DNA from: Sphingobacterium sp. UBA6711
GTDB lineage: Bacteria; Bacteroidota; Bacteroidia; Sphingobacteriales; Sphingobacteriaceae
Reading direction: 5' to 3'
DNA: 36,016 nucleotides
NCBI GenBank assembly: GCA_002454415.1
Contig: DKIT01000067.1
Location: 38,045 to 74,060, forward strand
The notes under the pieces are model-generated. The model was not told where the DNA came from. It saw only the letters and a program-made list of their open reading frames with translations, and searched no databases. Numbering within the stretch: position 1 is the stretch's first letter; every line of letters begins with the position of its first letter. Positions 1 to 7,089 of the stretch are shown here, piece by piece. A program made the position numbers and the translations under genes.

Positions 1-308
1 CGAGCAGAAGCACCAGGAACAACACGTACTCCTGTGTGTTTGTAGTCAGTTTTTAATTTCATTTTATCATGAAATACAAACGGGCCTGCAGTTGTTTCGC
101 GCATGTCATTGATTGGGAAATATAAGATAACAGCTTTCTTGACCCAGTCGTTTACATGCCATCTTGTACCGATCAATTCTGCTACACGGATTTCACCGCT
201 ATCTAACTTCATAATAACAGAACGAATCGCTTCCGTATATTCTTTATATTCCAATAATTGTCTATCTTCCCAAGCTTCCTCAATCAGCTTTTTAAGTGGC
301 TCTACCAT
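1..308 (-). CDS. dapD: 2,3,4,5-tetrahydropyridine-2,6-dicarboxylate N-succinyltransferase, 5' part only
   Basis: About 102 N-terminal codons are present and the gene runs off the left edge. The enzyme succinylates tetrahydrodipicolinate in the lysine/meso-diaminopimelate pathway in the cytoplasm. The translation starts MVEPLKKLIEEAWEDR and contains the N-terminal-domain signature WHVNDWVKKAVILYF, followed by GVRVVPGASA, where the left-handed beta-helix of hexapeptide repeats would begin. The ATG at 308 is the natural start; a canonical Bacteroidota promoter lies just upstream (349-379). It is divergent from the S4-domain gene at 485. The catalytic C-terminal half cannot be seen. The family call is strong from these motifs. 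Confidence 0.9.
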   Translation of the reverse strand, partial: MVEPLKKLIEEAWEDRQLLEYKEYTEAIRSVIMKLDSGEIRVAELIGTRWHVNDWVKKAVILYFPINDMRETTAGPFVFHDKMKLKTDYKHTGVRVVPGASA

Positions 309-348
309 ATTATTTGTTTGCTTATTTGAACTAGTTTATTTTGATGTA

Positions 349-379
349 CAAACTTAGATAAAGTTGCAGTTAAAAGCAA
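349..379 (-). promoter_or_regulatory. dapD promoter
   Basis: Read leftward there is TTG (379-377), a 20-base spacer, and TAAGTTTG (356-349), an exact match to the Bacteroidota -33/-7 pattern. The predicted start of transcription is near 345, giving a leader of about 36 bases before the dapD ATG at 308. A palindrome (357-386) fills the spacer and covers the -33 element. Confidence 0.6.
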
Positions 380-386
380 CTTTATC
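357..386. repeat. 11-bp perfect inverted repeat in the dapD promoter
   Basis: Arms GATAAAGTTGC (357-367) and GCAACTTTATC (376-386) are separated by 8 bases. The flanking genes diverge, so neither needs a terminator here. The arms occupy the whole spacer and the -33 element of the predicted dapD promoter. A repressor operator is the simplest reading, but no regulator is known, and an mRNA or DNA hairpin cannot be excluded. Confidence 0.5.
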
Positions 387-472
387 GAGTTCTACTCTGG
401 CTTTTACAGTATATTTATAGCTGAAATGTATTAATTTAGGATTGGATTGCCCGAATAGTTTCTTAATATGGT

Positions 473-480
473 TATTTTTG
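473..480 (+). promoter_or_regulatory. -7 box TATTTTTG, 4 bases from the start codon of the S4-domain gene
   Basis: An exact TAnnTTTG match is followed by four bases and then the ATG at 485. The nearest upstream TTG (447-449) is 23 bases away, slightly longer than the usual 19-21. If used, the transcript would be leaderless or nearly so. Confidence 0.4.
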
Positions 481-484
481 TGTT

Positions 485-895
485 ATGGCTGGAACATCAG
501 AAAAATTGAGGATTGACAAATATTTGTGGTCAATTCGGTTATTTAAGACAAGGACTTTGGCAACAGAAGCTTGTAAGGCTGGACGTGTAAAATTGAATGG
601 ACAGAACATTAAACCCTCTTATGAAGTTAAGATCGGGGATGTATATCACGTGCAAAAAGGGATTGAAAAGAAAGTGGTAAGAGCCACTGGGCTTTTGGAG
701 CGTCGTGTCGATGCAAAGACTGCTATTCAATTCTATGAAGATCTAACTCCTGTGGAAGATACAGTTGGGTTCAAGTCTATGTTTCATGCTCCTGTTCTTA
801 AAAGGGATCGTGGTGCTGGGCGGCCGACCAAAAAGGATCGTCGCGAAATTGATGATCTACAGTCTTCAGAATGGTGGGAAAAGGAAGATGAATAG
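485..895 (+). CDS. S4-domain RNA-binding protein, Hsp15/HslR-like
   Basis: This 136-residue protein has an S4 RNA-binding fold at about residues 8-65, with the typical RIDKYLWSIRLFKTR helix followed by ATEACKAGRVKLNGQ and KPSYEVKIGD. The C-terminal tail is basic (KRDRGAGRPTKKDRR), as in Hsp15 of Escherichia coli (133 residues), which binds 50S subunits that carry stalled peptidyl-tRNA. The length and tail fit that family. A ribosome-rescue role is inferred from the family, not shown here. It stands alone, divergent from dapD and convergent with ytxJ. The ATG at 485 lies immediately after a -7 box and has no Shine-Dalgarno. Confidence 0.85.
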   Translation: MAGTSEKLRIDKYLWSIRLFKTRTLATEACKAGRVKLNGQNIKPSYEVKIGDVYHVQKGIEKKVVRATGLLERRVDAKTAIQFYEDLTPVEDTVGFKSMFHAPVLKRDRGAGRPTKKDRREIDDLQSSEWWEKEDE

Positions 896-919
896 CCTTC
901 ATATCTTGATAACTCTAAA

Positions 920-965
920 ATCCCAAGTTATCGTCAAAAAATATAGGATGATGATTACTTGGGAT
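920..965. terminator. Imperfect hairpin between convergent genes
   Basis: Left arm 920-936 pairs with right arm 949-965 (core TCCCAAGT / ACTTGGGA), with one mismatch and one G-T pair. It lies between the ends of the S4-domain gene (+) and ytxJ (-), where a two-way terminator would be expected. There is no clean T-tract on either side, so the call is weak. Confidence 0.35.
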
Positions 966-1007
966 AAACTTATAAGGCCTTATCCTAGTGGATGAATTCC
1001 CTATCTC

Positions 1008-1346
1008 CTAAATTGCTATCAGGTATTTTTCTATTTCATCAAATTGAATATCTCCATGTGAAGCATCATATAGACTGTTTTTCCCCGATATGATAAGTAT
1101 TTGAGGAGATTGGTGTTCTACCTGCCAAAGCTGCGCAACTTCATTCGATAGCGGACGGTAACGCAAGAGGTCCAAAAGATAAATGGTATAGTCATAGTTA
1201 GAAGTCGTAGACATTCTCTCTAAGCTACGTTTAGCCATATTACTAATGCCACATGTTGTACTGTGTTTGAATATTGCTGCAACGCTGTCGGACTGGTAAA
1301 GTTCTTGTAATTGCTCTTCTGTATTTAATTCTATCCAATTAATCAT
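1008..1346 (-). CDS. ytxJ: Bacillithiol-system redox-active protein YtxJ
   Basis: This 112-residue thioredoxin-fold protein carries FKHSTTCGISNMAKR at about residues 26-40. This matches the YtxJ family motif (FKHSTxCxIS), which has a single active-site cysteine. YtxJ proteins occur in organisms that make bacillithiol and are thought to act as monothiol bacilliredoxins that remove bacillithiol from proteins; that role is inferred. It is the second gene of a two-gene leftward operon, since the stop of the upstream gene (1348) and this ATG (1346) are separated by one base. The ATG at 1346 is the only sensible start. The convergent S4-domain gene lies downstream. Confidence 0.85.
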   Translation of the reverse strand: MINWIELNTEEQLQELYQSDSVAAIFKHSTTCGISNMAKRSLERMSTTSNYDYTIYLLDLLRYRPLSNEVAQLWQVEHQSPQILIISGKNSLYDASHGDIQFDEIEKYLIAI

Positions 1347-1347
1347 A

Positions 1348-2088
1348 TTATAGTTCTGTGAATTTTTTCTGTTCTACTTGTACAAACGAAGAAATAGAGG
1401 AAAATATACAACTTTTATTGTCGTTGTTGACGGAGTTGAAAAAACTAGGTAAACGTACTCCATCGCCAATCTCTTTATATTTGCTTACAAGATACGTGAT
1501 TTTCTCTGTTTTATCCGTGTATTCATATCGTGCGATCTCACCAGTAATTTGATCAATATAAAGTAACCCATCTATTTTTGATCCTAATATGAGGCTGGAT
1601 GAGCTGATACTTGCTATCGATAACTTCTGACCATCAATGAAGCGCTCTTCCTGATTCTTTAGTTGAACGTTCTTCTGGTCGATTAAAGTAGGTAAGAGGA
1701 GGAGATTGAGATCATCAAATAGTTGATTTTTGATTGATTTTTTGATTTCTTGTCCGTCTGGTGATAGCGTTCCTCCGATATAGAGTTTGCCCGATGCAGT
1801 ATTTTTAAAATTAAATAAATAAGTCACTTGGTCTGCTCCGCTATATCCATCAAATCGACATTCTCCGGTTGTGCGATTGAATAGGAATTTGCGCTCGTCA
1901 TTCGATAGAAGTTCAGATGTCGTATTTCCCTTTGCAGAAAAAGCTAAATATCGCAGAGAATCCCATTTATCTTTACCTCCTATGCTTTGCCAAATCTGCT
2001 TATTGAGACTATTGTCCTGAGCGGCAAGTTGGAGGTGGCAAAATAAAGATAGTACGAAGATCAAAAGTACATTCGATAATGTTTTCAT
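1348..2088 (-). CDS. Exported protein of unknown function, possibly LolA/LppX-like fold
   Basis: This is 246 residues with a clear signal peptide (hydrophobic residues 5-20, then LAAQ and a likely cleavage at AAQ-DN). The mature part is rich in beta-prone segments, with a conserved-looking start (QIWQSIGGKDKWDSLRYLAFSAKG) resembling Bacteroidota exported proteins with outer-membrane lipoprotein-sorting-like folds. I see no catalytic motif and no lipobox. It is the first gene of an operon with ytxJ, so a periplasmic partner to a cytoplasmic redox protein is possible but speculative. The start is ATG at 2088. A terminator-like hairpin at 2247-2288 separates it from ribH. Confidence 0.65.
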   Translation of the reverse strand: MKTLSNVLLIFVLSLFCHLQLAAQDNSLNKQIWQSIGGKDKWDSLRYLAFSAKGNTTSELLSNDERKFLFNRTTGECRFDGYSGADQVTYLFNFKNTASGKLYIGGTLSPDGQEIKKSIKNQLFDDLNLLLLPTLIDQKNVQLKNQEERFIDGQKLSIASISSSSLILGSKIDGLLYIDQITGEIARYEYTDKTEKITYLVSKYKEIGDGVRLPSFFNSVNNDNKSCIFSSISSFVQVEQKKFTEL

Positions 2089-2371
2089 AACTATATTTTA
2101 AAGAAATAATCAAGAGTTAAAATACCTTGAAAATCAAGATTATCCATCATACTCATGATAGGGATATTGTGCAAATCATGTCTATCAACAATGATAAGCC
2201 TGTTTTAGAAGGCGTCATGCCATCGAAAACAATATATGAAAATGAAAAATCGATTAATAAGATAATTGAATATTTTATTAATCGATTTATCTAAAATTTT
2301 AAGTGTCTGAGCTCCTTATTTTGTTTCCCCTACGCTTTCATGATCGAATGGTAGACAAAATTGATACCAAA
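2089..2371. other. Intergenic region between ribH and the exported-protein gene
   Basis: There are about 280 bases with no convincing gene. The region holds a 14-bp perfect hairpin (2247-2288). A short rightward reading frame (2178-2294, 38 codons, MSINNDKPVLEGVMPSKTI...) reads like protein but lacks a promoter or recognisable homology. I leave it unannotated. Confidence 0.5.
2247..2288 (-). terminator. Terminator-like hairpin downstream of ribH
   Basis: Perfect 14-bp arms AAATCGATTAATAA (2247-2260) and its complement (2275-2288) flank a 14-base loop. Read leftward, the second arm runs into TTTTTCATTTT. It lies about 85 bases after the ribH stop and before the next leftward gene, so it most likely ends ribH transcripts. 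The stem is AT-rich and therefore only moderately stable. Confidence 0.5.
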
Positions 2372-2860
2372 CTAGATTTTTTTTGCAATGTTTACCATTT
2401 GTATAGCTGTGACAGCAGCTTCTTCACCCTTGTTACCATGTTTGCCACCGGCGCGATCGAGCGCTTGTTGGAGGTTATCGGTTGTTAATACACCAAAGAT
2501 AACAGGTTTATTGTATTTCAATCCTACGTTTGCGACTCCATTCGCGACTGCGTTACAGATAAAGTCGAAATGTCTCGTCTCTCCTTGAATTACACATCCT
2601 AAGCAAATTACGGCGTCAAAGCTTTGATTTCTTAAGGCTAAATCTGCTCCAGAAATTAACTCAAAACTTCCAGGAACTTCTATGACCTGAATGTTATTTT
2701 CTTTAGCGCCGTGCTTTTCTAAGCTTGTAATTGCACCATTTAATAGCGCTCCGGTAATTTCTGCATTCCATTGTGCAACAACGATTGCGAATTTGAATGG
2801 GCTTGCGTCCGCAACTTGAATATGCGAAAAGTCTGATAAATTTTTAATACTACTTGCCAT
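2372..2860 (-). CDS. ribH: 6,7-dimethyl-8-ribityllumazine synthase
   Basis: This enzyme condenses 5-amino-6-ribitylamino-uracil with 3,4-dihydroxy-2-butanone 4-phosphate in the penultimate step of riboflavin synthesis. At 162 residues it has the normal family length. Visible motifs are VAQWN (28-32, substrate ring stacking), EVPGSFE (61-67), GCVIQGETRHFDF (88-100, with the catalytic-region histidine H97) and the C-terminal GGKHGNKGEEAA. No other rib genes are nearby. It has its own promoter box only seven bases before the ATG, and a strong terminator from the preceding gene lies just upstream, so it is probably transcribed alone. Confidence 0.96.
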   Translation of the reverse strand: MASSIKNLSDFSHIQVADASPFKFAIVVAQWNAEITGALLNGAITSLEKHGAKENNIQVIEVPGSFELISGADLALRNQSFDAVICLGCVIQGETRHFDFICNAVANGVANVGLKYNKPVIFGVLTTDNLQQALDRAGGKHGNKGEEAAVTAIQMVNIAKKI

Positions 2861-2867
2861 ATTGAAA

Positions 2868-2875
2868 CAAAGATA
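2868..2875 (-). promoter_or_regulatory. -7 box TATCTTTG upstream of ribH
   Basis: Read leftward, TATCTTTG (2875-2868) is an exact TAnnTTTG match ending seven bases before the ribH ATG at 2860. I see no clear -33 TTG at the usual distance. The predicted leader would be only a few bases. Confidence 0.45.
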
Positions 2876-2901
2876 GTGATTTTAGATGGTCACAAAAAAA
2901 A

Positions 2902-2920
2902 GAGGCTATCAAATAGCCTC
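2902..2920 (-). terminator. Rho-independent terminator after the TPR gene
   Basis: Read leftward the stem is GAGGCTA-T-TTG-A-TAGCCTC, followed by a run of eight T. This is a textbook intrinsic terminator 25 bases after the TPR-gene stop. An A-tract on the other side could make it work both ways. Confidence 0.85.
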
Positions 2921-2944
2921 CTTTTTGTGCTGTATTCAATTCTA

Positions 2945-3613
2945 TTATAGATGTGCTTGTACTCTGCCCAATAGACCGTCAATTGTAGATGCCTCTTGGC
3001 TTTCAGGGAAATCTGTCTTAATCTTTTTGTAGGCAGTTTCTGCACTTTTGTAATCGTTTTGTGCTTCGTATACAAGTCCTAATTTTTTCAAGAAAAGTGG
3101 AGTCGTATATGAGTTGCTTGATTTCTCAGAGGCTTGTTTATAATGATCAGCTGCTTTTTTGTAATCTTTCAACTCAGAATAAGCATCTCCTGTTAAACCG
3201 ATGACTAATGGATCCAAAATTTGGCTTCCCGTTGGAGAATATTTTTCTAAAGCTTTAACGGCTTCATCAAATTTACCTTGACGTAGATATAGTCCACCTA
3301 AATAAGCATTGGCAATATTTGCAGATTTCGTATTAGAGTATTCTTCAGCGATTTGTTTAAAACCGAGAAAAGAACCATCACCTGCTATCGCTTTATTTTG
3401 CAATGTGTCGATTGTAACAAGTTGTTCTGCTTTATACATACGGTTTGATGCTTCCTCTGCTCTTGGTTGCAGATAAAGTTTTTCGTATCCAAAATAAAGT
3501 AAGATCAACACCACGATACCACCTAAAATGAAAACAACACTTTTTTGGTTATCTTGAAAAAAAGATCCTTTTGAAGGTTTGAAACCTTGATTTGTATTAT
3601 TTGTATTTGACAT
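2945..3613 (-). CDS. Membrane-anchored tetratricopeptide-repeat protein (YfgM-like)
   Basis: The 222-residue protein has a short polar N-terminus (about 1-25), one transmembrane helix (about 27-46, SVVFILGGIVVLILLYFGY) and a periplasm- or cytoplasm-facing TPR region from about residue 85 to 215. The repeats include NAYLGGLYLRQGKFDEAVKALEKY, GDAYSELKDYKKAADHYKQA and GLVYEAQNDYKSAETAYKKI. The layout resembles the YfgM/ancillary SecYEG-translocon family, but the function in Bacteroidota is not established. TPRs imply protein-protein contacts. It has its own good promoter and terminator, so it is a single-gene unit. Confidence 0.8.
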   Translation of the reverse strand: MSNTNNTNQGFKPSKGSFFQDNQKSVVFILGGIVVLILLYFGYEKLYLQPRAEEASNRMYKAEQLVTIDTLQNKAIAGDGSFLGFKQIAEEYSNTKSANIANAYLGGLYLRQGKFDEAVKALEKYSPTGSQILDPLVIGLTGDAYSELKDYKKAADHYKQASEKSSNSYTTPLFLKKLGLVYEAQNDYKSAETAYKKIKTDFPESQEASTIDGLLGRVQAHL

Positions 3614-3637
3614 TACTAATCAGTAAAATATGGATTG

Positions 3638-3667
3638 CAAAAATACACTTTTCGAGCAAATTTGCAA
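3638..3667 (-). promoter_or_regulatory. Promoter of the TPR gene
   Basis: Read leftward: TTG (3667-3665), a 19-base spacer, and TATTTTTG (3645-3638). Both elements and the spacing fit the Bacteroidota consensus. The predicted start is near 3634, giving a leader of about 20 bases. Confidence 0.65.
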
Positions 3668-3689
3668 GTTTTTTGCGATTTTAAGTGAA

Positions 3690-5663
3690 TTAACTTTTGC
3701 TCTCTGACTCATTGGATAATTCAATTTCCTTATCCAGCTGTTCATAAATCGAATTTTTGCTCTTAAATTCTGGAACGATAATTTTCATTTGATATACAAC
3801 TTCATTTTTGTTCTGCGAGATCAATCGTTGTTTTAGTTCTTCGATTTTTAGACTGACAATGTCATAATTGTTTTCTCTGACTTTGGCAATCATGATTTTC
3901 TCATGATGGGTGGGCATGGTATTTTCCAAGTCGTTTAATAGCTCTTCATATAGTTTTTCTCCGGGCCTTAAACCTGTGAATTTTATTTCGATATCTTCAT
4001 TGGGCTTAAATCCAGAAAGACGTATCATTTTCTTTGCAAGTTCAACAATTTTAACAGATTTACCCATGTCAAATACAAATATTTCACCGCCTTGTCCCAT
4101 AGCTCCAGCTTCCAGCACCAATCTGCAGGCTTCTGGGATAGTCATGAAATAACGGGTAATTTCGGGATGTGTCACTGTAACAGGTCCTCCTTTCTGTATT
4201 TGATCCCTGAATCGCGGAATAACGGATCCGTTTGATCCCAAAACATTACCAAACCGTGTCGTAATAAACTTGGTATTTGAATCTGTTTTGGTAGAACTTT
4301 CGAGGTGCCTATTCAATGATTGTACATAGATTTCGGCAATCCTTTTTGTCGCCCCCATAATATTTGTGGGGTTAACAGCTTTGTCCGTAGATACAAAAAC
4401 AAACTTTTCAACCTGAAATTCAACTGCTAAATCAGCTATATTTTTTGTTCCCATCACATTGGTTTGCACAGCTTCCAACGGATGGTTCTCCATCATCGGT
4501 ACATGCTTGTAGGCTGCGGCGTGGTATACATAATGTGGTTTGAATGTTTCAAAAAGCAGTTGCATTCTTTTTGTACTTCTGACATCAGCAATATAAGTGT
4601 GATATACTTGATTTGGATATTCATCTTGAAGGTCTAATTGAAGATTGTGCAGTGGAGACTCTGCTTGATCACATAGAATGATCATCTGTGGCTCGTACTT
4701 TCCTAGCTGAGATGCAATTTCACTACCGATAGAACCTGCAGCACCTGTTACCAATATCCTTTTGCCTTTTGTTTGGCTCAAAATATGGTCGTCGTTGATT
4801 TTAATTGGATCTCTTTCCAGTAAGTCTTCTATTTTTATTTTTTGGATTTGATTGGGGTTTAGGTCCCCATTCATGATTTTTTTCACTGGAGGAAGCGTCA
4901 AGATACTGACATTTCGTTCAAGTGCAACATCCGTAATTTCGTTTTTTCGATCTGAGGGTATATTATGAGATGCAATAATGACCTCTTCCACATTTAAGGC
5001 ACTAATCAAATGGCTGAATTTTTGAGAAGAGTAAATTTTGGTCCCGTCAATTACCTTATTAATTTTTTGTTCATTATCGTCCAAAAAGCCCACTATTGCA
5101 TTTTTTGATCGGACATCATGATCTAATGTTCTTTTCACAGCAATTCCAAGATCCCCAGCACCATATATTAATGTTTTCTTTCGGGTACCATTGACTTTCT
5201 TTGTGTATAAAAAGAAAATCTTGATGATGGTACGATATACTGTTAAGATAAGAAACGAGAACAGTGAGAAAAAGATAATTAATGCTGTGGGAATATTTCG
5301 TTCGATTTCATTTGCTTGAATAATAAGTTTAACGACAAGTAATACGAAAACACTAAATATTATGGTTGATAATATACGTATGGAGTCAATTGCGCTAGTG
5401 TAACGAATTATTCCAGTATACATCTTAAATAGGTAGAATGAGAAAGAACAAACGCCTATAAACAATATGTAACGGATACTAAAATCTATATCAAGTAAAA
5501 AGTCAAAGTTAAAATCGTAATAAATGACGTTTGCAAGGAGATAAGCAATAGAGACGCTGAAAATATCAAGTAGAAAAATGATCCACCGAGGTACTATATT
5601 GACTTTACTTAGCATGGTATTATATCTGATTAATTTAGACAAATGTAGATATTTTTGTTGCAT
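3690..5663 (-). CDS. Membrane-bound sugar-nucleotide 4,6-dehydratase (WbpM/CapD/FlaA1 family)
   Basis: This long-form dehydratase probably converts a UDP-N-acetylhexosamine to its 4-keto-6-deoxy form for capsule, O-antigen or glycan synthesis. From the ATG at 5663 (657 residues) I see four membrane helices (about 26-46, 65-83, 98-115, 126-145), a first Rossmann domain (GAGDLG, about 168-173) and a second catalytic SDR domain (TGAAGSIGSE, about 306-315). The active site reads VSTDKAVNPTN-IMGATKR: the usual tyrosine is methionine (about 436), with Lys 440, the Ser-Met-Lys arrangement known in WbpM. An upstream in-frame TTG (5684) gives seven more residues but lies inside a -7 box, so I prefer the ATG. 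No other polysaccharide genes adjoin it. Confidence 0.88.
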   Translation of the reverse strand: MQQKYLHLSKLIRYNTMLSKVNIVPRWIIFLLDIFSVSIAYLLANVIYYDFNFDFLLDIDFSIRYILFIGVCSFSFYLFKMYTGIIRYTSAIDSIRILSTIIFSVFVLLVVKLIIQANEIERNIPTALIIFFSLFSFLILTVYRTIIKIFFLYTKKVNGTRKKTLIYGAGDLGIAVKRTLDHDVRSKNAIVGFLDDNEQKINKVIDGTKIYSSQKFSHLISALNVEEVIIASHNIPSDRKNEITDVALERNVSILTLPPVKKIMNGDLNPNQIQKIKIEDLLERDPIKINDDHILSQTKGKRILVTGAAGSIGSEIASQLGKYEPQMIILCDQAESPLHNLQLDLQDEYPNQVYHTYIADVRSTKRMQLLFETFKPHYVYHAAAYKHVPMMENHPLEAVQTNVMGTKNIADLAVEFQVEKFVFVSTDKAVNPTNIMGATKRIAEIYVQSLNRHLESSTKTDSNTKFITTRFGNVLGSNGSVIPRFRDQIQKGGPVTVTHPEITRYFMTIPEACRLVLEAGAMGQGGEIFVFDMGKSVKIVELAKKMIRLSGFKPNEDIEIKFTGLRPGEKLYEELLNDLENTMPTHHEKIMIAKVRENNYDIVSLKIEELKQRLISQNKNEVVYQMKIIVPEFKSKNSIYEQLDKEIELSNESESKS

Positions 5664-5681
5664 TCCAAAGGTACTATCAGC

Positions 5682-5689
5682 CAAATTTA
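5682..5689 (-). promoter_or_regulatory. -7 box TAAATTTG of the dehydratase gene
   Basis: Read leftward, TAAATTTG (5689-5682) matches TAnnTTTG and places a start near 5678, 15 bases before the ATG at 5663. Its last three bases are the TTG that would otherwise be taken as an upstream start codon. No clear -33 element is visible. Confidence 0.4.
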
Positions 5690-5695
5690 TCTTCG

Positions 5696-5727
5696 TTTGA
5701 TTAGATAGAATATTTATTGTAATTTTA
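5696..5727 (+). promoter_or_regulatory. Possible promoter of the Ald-like gene
   Basis: TTTG (5696-5699), a 20-base spacer and TAATTTTA (5720-5727) match the consensus except for the last base. A second imperfect box, TCAATTTG (5736-5743), ends five bases before the ATG at 5749. Either could serve the rightward gene. Confidence 0.35.
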
Positions 5728-5748
5728 GCTAACTATCAATTTGACAAG

Positions 5749-6960
5749 ATGAATGAGTTAGGAAAGCTTGCGAGTCAGGCTATGATTTCCCCAAAAGAGA
5801 TGCTATTCGAGAAGAAAAAAAGTGCTAAAAGTTTATTTATTGGCATTCCAAAAGAGATTGCATTTCAGGAAAAGCGTATTTGTTTGACACCTTTAGCAGT
5901 AGCCTTGTTGGTAGAGAATGGTCATGAAGTATTGATCGAAACCGGCGCTGGAAGCGGTGCTAATTTTTTGGATCACCACTATAGTGAACAGGGAGCACGC
6001 ATTGTTTCTTCAAGAGAAGAGGTATACCAGGCTGATTTGATCATTAAAGTTGGAAGTCCAACAGTTGCTGAGGTTAAGCTCATGCGGGAAAGACAGCTTC
6101 TCTTATCTTCGCAACAACCATCGTTGATGGATTTGAATGTCTTAAAAGCACTGATGCATAAGAAAATCACAGCTATTTCCTATGAATACTTACGGGATGA
6201 AGGCGGTTGTTTGGCAGTGGTTCGAGCGATGAGTGAGATCGTTGGTGCTACAGCAACTTTAATCGCTGGAGAATATTTAAGCAATGCATTCGGAGGAAAA
6301 GGACTTATGTTTGGGGGAGTTACCGGCGTCGCTTCTACCGAGGTTGTCATTATTGGTGCAGGTACTGTCGGCGAACAAGCTGCTCGTACAGCCCTAGCCT
6401 TAGGGGCACAAGTCAAGGTCTTCGATAATTCTATCTATAAGCTTAGAAGATTGCAAAACAATCTTGGCAGCCGTGTCTTTACCTCTGTCATTCAGCCTAT
6501 CATTTTAAACAAAGCCGTTATTAGTTCTGATGTTGTTATCGGAGCTTTGCGCGCAAGAAATGGTCGTTCTGCTTGTGTAATTTCTGAGGAAACTGTTTCC
6601 AAGATGAAACCAAATTCTGTGGTTATTGATGTAAGTATTGATCAAGGAGGAAATTTCGAAACATCTGAGGTGACTTCTCACGATAAACCAGTTTTTAGGA
6701 AATTCGATGTTATCCATTATTGTGTGCCTAATATAGCGTCTCGGGTTGCTCGTACAGCCACCTATGCAATGAGTAATATTTTTACTTCTATTTTATTGGA
6801 GTTCGCTGAACTAGGAGGCCTTAAAAATGCGATTTGGAAGAGTCCAGGAATAAGAAGTTCAATTTATTTATATCAAGGTAATCTGACCAATGTCGATATA
6901 GCATCTCGATTTAATATGACCGCTAAAGATTTAGACTTGTTGGTTGTTTCATCCTTATAA
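5749..6960 (+). CDS. Alanine dehydrogenase / transhydrogenase-alpha family protein
   Basis: The 403-residue protein has the two-domain Ald/PntA fold: an N-terminal catalytic domain (IGIPKE 31-36, LTPLAV) and a Rossmann NAD-binding domain (IIGAGTVG, about 201-208), ending with the conserved SIDQGG and HYCVPNIASRVARTATYAMSN. Canonical Ald enzymes catalyse NAD-dependent alanine/pyruvate interconversion. Here the stretch that normally carries the catalytic histidine (YLHLA in true Ald) reads LLLSSQQPSL, and KVKEP reads KVGSP, so the substrate is uncertain. There is an N-terminal extension of about 30 residues before the domain. Bacteroidota genomes carry such proteins annotated as alanine dehydrogenase; I would keep the family name but not the reaction. 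It is divergent from the dehydratase gene. Confidence 0.8.
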   Translation: MNELGKLASQAMISPKEMLFEKKKSAKSLFIGIPKEIAFQEKRICLTPLAVALLVENGHEVLIETGAGSGANFLDHHYSEQGARIVSSREEVYQADLIIKVGSPTVAEVKLMRERQLLLSSQQPSLMDLNVLKALMHKKITAISYEYLRDEGGCLAVVRAMSEIVGATATLIAGEYLSNAFGGKGLMFGGVTGVASTEVVIIGAGTVGEQAARTALALGAQVKVFDNSIYKLRRLQNNLGSRVFTSVIQPIILNKAVISSDVVIGALRARNGRSACVISEETVSKMKPNSVVIDVSIDQGGNFETSEVTSHDKPVFRKFDVIHYCVPNIASRVARTATYAMSNIFTSILLEFAELGGLKNAIWKSPGIRSSIYLYQGNLTNVDIASRFNMTAKDLDLLVVSSL

Positions 6961-7089
6961 ATGATGTGTAAGTCATGGGTTAGGCCTCTTTTGTTTATTA
7001 AATAATTCGAAAATTGATACATTTCAATCGCAAGATGTGGATATGCTCGTTTACAATATAAAGTTTACTTGTTTTAAAATGTTATTCTA

